Source: Euperipatoides rowelli (Eukaryota; Onychophora; Udeonychophora; Euonychophora; Peripatopsidae). Taken from it: DNA of 10,548 bases. The stretch lies in the NCBI GenBank assembly GCA_003024985.2, contig PXIH01S0066001.1; one strand, given 5' to 3'. Under the pieces are notes generated by a model, which worked only from the letters and a program-made list of their open reading frames with translations, did no database searches and was not told the DNA's origin. Position 1 is the first letter of the stretch. Each line of letters begins with the position of its first letter. Of this stretch, positions 8,663 to 10,548 are shown piece by piece. Made by a program: the position numbers and the translations under genes.

Positions 8663-8742
8663 AAAAAAAAAACGTGTTAAAAAAAAAGTATTAAAGTTGG
8701 TCGGTAAAGTTATTTGCTTTAGATTAAACCTTTTATTACAGT

Positions 8743-8770
8743 ATATTAGGAACATTTTAATTCCTAATAT
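8743..8770. repeat. Perfect inverted repeat, 10-bp arms, 8-nt loop
   Basis: ATATTAGGAA (8743-8752) and TTCCTAATAT (8761-8770) are exact reverse complements separated by 8 nt. It has the same geometry as the hairpin 80 bp to its left, without sequence similarity. Confidence 0.7.
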
Positions 8771-9087
8771 TCTCAGAGAAAATTTGAAGTGAATTTAGTG
8801 TAAGAACTCGTGACTAGTTGATTTTTAACATCCACTTCTCCGATTTTTCAGTTTTTTTTTTTTTTAATATATTCAAATTTGCCTCAATCAATACAAATTA
8901 TCTACTAAAAAAAAAAAAAACAATTTGTGGGAGGGGGAAAAAACTCAAGGCTGAGGAAAATTAAATTGTTAGTGAATGAATTATCAGTCGATTTAGGTGA
9001 AAATATGAATGACAATCTAATAGAACTAAATGTAGATCATGACGATTTTCATTATGCTAGTAGTAAAAAAAATAATTTCCATTGTCT

Positions 9088-9458
9088 GAAATAGAGGAAA
9101 GAGTAATTTTAATAGATGTTGCTGCTATAAAACAGATGGTTAGTGATTTAGCTAGTCCAAATGTCAAGGAATATAGAAACACAGTTTATTAGAAAAAAAT
9201 CAAGTAGGAAAGGTTTAGCTACAATTTTAAACATTAATTGTTGCAATCAAGTTTGTATGATAATCCTATTACACAGTAAGTGTATACACTTCATCCCAAA
9301 AAAGTTTTAATGTTTTGGATGCAAAGGAAAAGTTAATTAAAAATAACAAAAATATAGGGAGGGGGGGGGGGGGGAGGAATAGAAGCTTTACAGAGCCAAT
9401 GGCTATCAATGTAAAATTATTTCTTGCAGCTCGTGAAATTGGAATAGGTCATACCTAA
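9088..9458 (+). pseudogene. Decayed Mutator-like transposase fragment, N-terminal region, in three frames
   Basis: Three plus-strand pieces follow in the order expected for the Mutator-like transposase domain common in arthropod repeats. 9088-9192 gives EIEERVILIDVAAIKQMVSD, then LASPNV, ending in TAG. 9200-9310, in another frame, gives SSRKGLATILNINCCNQVC. 9381-9458, in the third frame, gives FTEPMAINVKLFLAAREIGI, then GHT and TAA. Family members, from memory, show a hydrophobic stretch before a Cys-x-x-Cys, then KGL(A/S)-x-x-L-x-(L/I)-x-C-x-x-C, then a V-N-x-x-x-x-x-A-x-R-x-IG-x-G motif. The first Cys pair appears lost (SPNV). A G14 run separates the second and third pieces. The copy is certainly inactive; the family call is memory-based. 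Confidence 0.5.
9361..9374 (+). repeat. G14 homopolymer, potential G-quadruplex
   Basis: Fourteen consecutive G, flanked by GGGA on the left and AGG on the right, form the only long G run in an AT-rich window. It lies between two pieces of the Mutator-like remnant. Length may be unreliable in assembly. Confidence 0.85.
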
Positions 9459-10211
9459 AGGCCTCGTAGACGATACAATCTTCATAAAATTCTTATNGTA
9501 TACAACTCATCACACGGCCATCCATTGCATGAACGTACACAAATTCAATGTCAGACGATACTCCTCACCACAATGCAACATTCTGTATACAGTACTTTTC
9601 ACTAATTTTATTAATCATATGATTTACATTTATAAAATACAATAACTTAATCATATAAGTAAAATGAAAATAATAAAGCCAAATGAATTTAAAATTTATT
9701 TAACTTATGGTATTTATTTCAATTATAAAATGTTTAAGTAGGGAGAATGCTTTTACAAGTGTAAAAAAAAAAATATCAAATTAATTTCTCCAAAAAAAAA
9801 AAAATGGGAGTTTTGAAACTTGAATATATTGTAAATTTATACAATTGATTTAAATATCATATAGGCTACTATTAATAAATTCCACAACTTTATTTATTTA
9901 CTTTTTATTTGGCTTAAAATGACAGGGGCAGAAAAATAGTCGTCAAAATAAAATATGTTTTATATCAGAATAGGCTATATAAAAGATATGTTAGCTAATC
10001 CTTTCATCCTTTCTGCATTTGATCAGTGCTTTGTTTACTAGATTTAATATTCTAAATGCCAGTGGGTGGAAGGAATATTGGGAATCAGGAAAGTAAACTC
10101 TTGGCAGCATTATTATTTCAAGCACAAAAATTAAAAAAAAAAAAAATTGCTTTGAAAGTTGTTATGCTGTTATTGAAGTAATTAAAGTTAGTCTTATTTA
10201 AAAGAAATTGG

Positions 10212-10478
10212 CTAAGGAAGATAAATGTTGTTTTTATAAAATATATTGAATAAGATTAACATTTGTTTAAAAAAAAAAAAGAGAATAAATCTCTTCAGTA
10301 TTTTTTTAAATTTCAGGTCAATAATTACACCGTAGACGTACTCTGTGGATCGGTCTATATTTTGTATAGGCTGGTCACCGTGCCGAATTTTCATCGCTCT
10401 GTGCTCACACATAAACGATAAGCAATTACTTTTAGTGTAGCATTTTTTTTTCTTCGTGAAAGGTTTCTTCACTCTCAT
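10212..10478 (-). other. Unassigned 88-codon ORF with a basic N-terminus
   Basis: The frame starts MRVKKPFTKKKKCYTK, then SNCLSFMCEHRAMKIRHGDQ, and becomes a Phe/Ile-rich, low-complexity tail after residue 55. The first 55 codons lie in a stretch with several CpG (10330-10420) that is less AT-rich than the surroundings. The plus strand is also open across 10318-10410. The tail is clearly AT-rich intron sequence, so any real coding part would stop or splice near 10315. I do not recognise a family. Confidence 0.2.
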
Positions 10479-10548
10479 ATTTAAACTCCTATGATGTGGG
10501 TTGTATTAGTAAGGATAATAATAATGGAGTGCAGCTATGGACGAGTGG

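Larger units (their letters stand above)
7383..10548 (-). other. ARID2 upstream intron (3' portion), rich in decayed repeats
   Basis: On the minus strand this is the intron ending at the TTCCAG acceptor (7384-7383). No exon with a convincing acceptor, donor and ARID2-like peptide was found, so the armadillo-like and ARID regions should lie beyond 10548. The stretch carries a Mutator-like transposase remnant (9088-9458), two hairpins (8633-8662 and 8743-8770), a G14 run, a CpG-rich patch near 7700 and several short open frames without clear homology. Base 9497 is undetermined. Confidence 0.65.

Noticed and set aside
8907-8922. A-rich tract as a retroposon tail
   Set aside because: No AATAAA or coding-like sequence lies just upstream; similar A/T runs are scattered through the window.
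9556-9606. Plus-strand peptide MSDDTPHHNATFCIQYF resembling the DD-x-x-x-R-x-x-FC-x-W linker of other DDE transposases
   Set aside because: It is too short, and a Mutator-like origin explains the adjacent pieces better.
9544-9660. Possible upstream ARID2 exon on the minus strand ending ...GCATTGTG|GTGAGG, which would supply the TG of the predicted Trp codon
   Set aside because: The phase and Trp codon fit, but there is no pyrimidine-rich acceptor, the peptide (SEKYCIQNVAL) is not recognisably ARID2, and the stretch lies beside the transposase remnant. Transcript data could revive it.

Overview
The window is eukaryotic nuclear DNA: very AT-rich non-coding sequence with long homopolymer runs, a protein-coding gene split by GT-AG introns, and decayed DNA transposons. 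The protein has an invertebrate look, being a Gln/Pro/Ser/Asn-rich ARID2/Bap170-type protein. An arthropod, perhaps a chelicerate such as a horseshoe crab, is my guess for the source; that is inference and species cannot be read from the sequence. Two undetermined bases (437 and 9497) suggest a draft assembly.

The one clear gene lies on the minus strand and is a partial ARID2 (BAF200; Bap170 in fly) orthologue, a subunit of the PBAF-type SWI/SNF chromatin remodeller. Three consecutive coding exons can be placed to the base: 7382-7248 (first half of the RFX-type DNA-binding domain), 6954-6746 (second half of that domain, then a Pro-rich linker) and 3891-1125 (a 2.77 kb exon encoding about 921 residues of low-complexity sequence and ending on the first two cysteines of a C2H2 zinc finger). 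The intron phases fit together (2, then 1, then 2), giving about 1036 complete in-frame codons. The 5' exons (ARID and armadillo-like region) lie beyond the right edge and the 3' exons (rest of the zinc finger and C-terminus) beyond the left edge.

Layout from left to right: 1-204 is the end of a hAT-type DNA transposon with a palindromic 33-bp tandem repeat. 213-1124 is the rest of a downstream intron. 1125-3891 is the giant exon. 3892-6745 is an intron with a degenerate minisatellite (4628-4840) and a possible retroposed 3' end with AATAAA and an A17 tract (about 4850-5577). 6746-6954 is an exon, 6955-7247 a short intron, and 7248-7382 an exon. From 7383 to the right edge is upstream intron. 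It carries a CpG-rich patch (7683-7742), two less AT-rich patches with short open frames, two hairpins, a G14 run, and three frame-broken pieces that look like the N-terminal part of a Mutator-like transposase on the plus strand (9088-9458).

No RNA genes, CRISPR arrays or bacterial-type operons were seen, and no new biological system is evident. The most useful results are the exon model, the hAT terminus and the decayed Mutator-like element.
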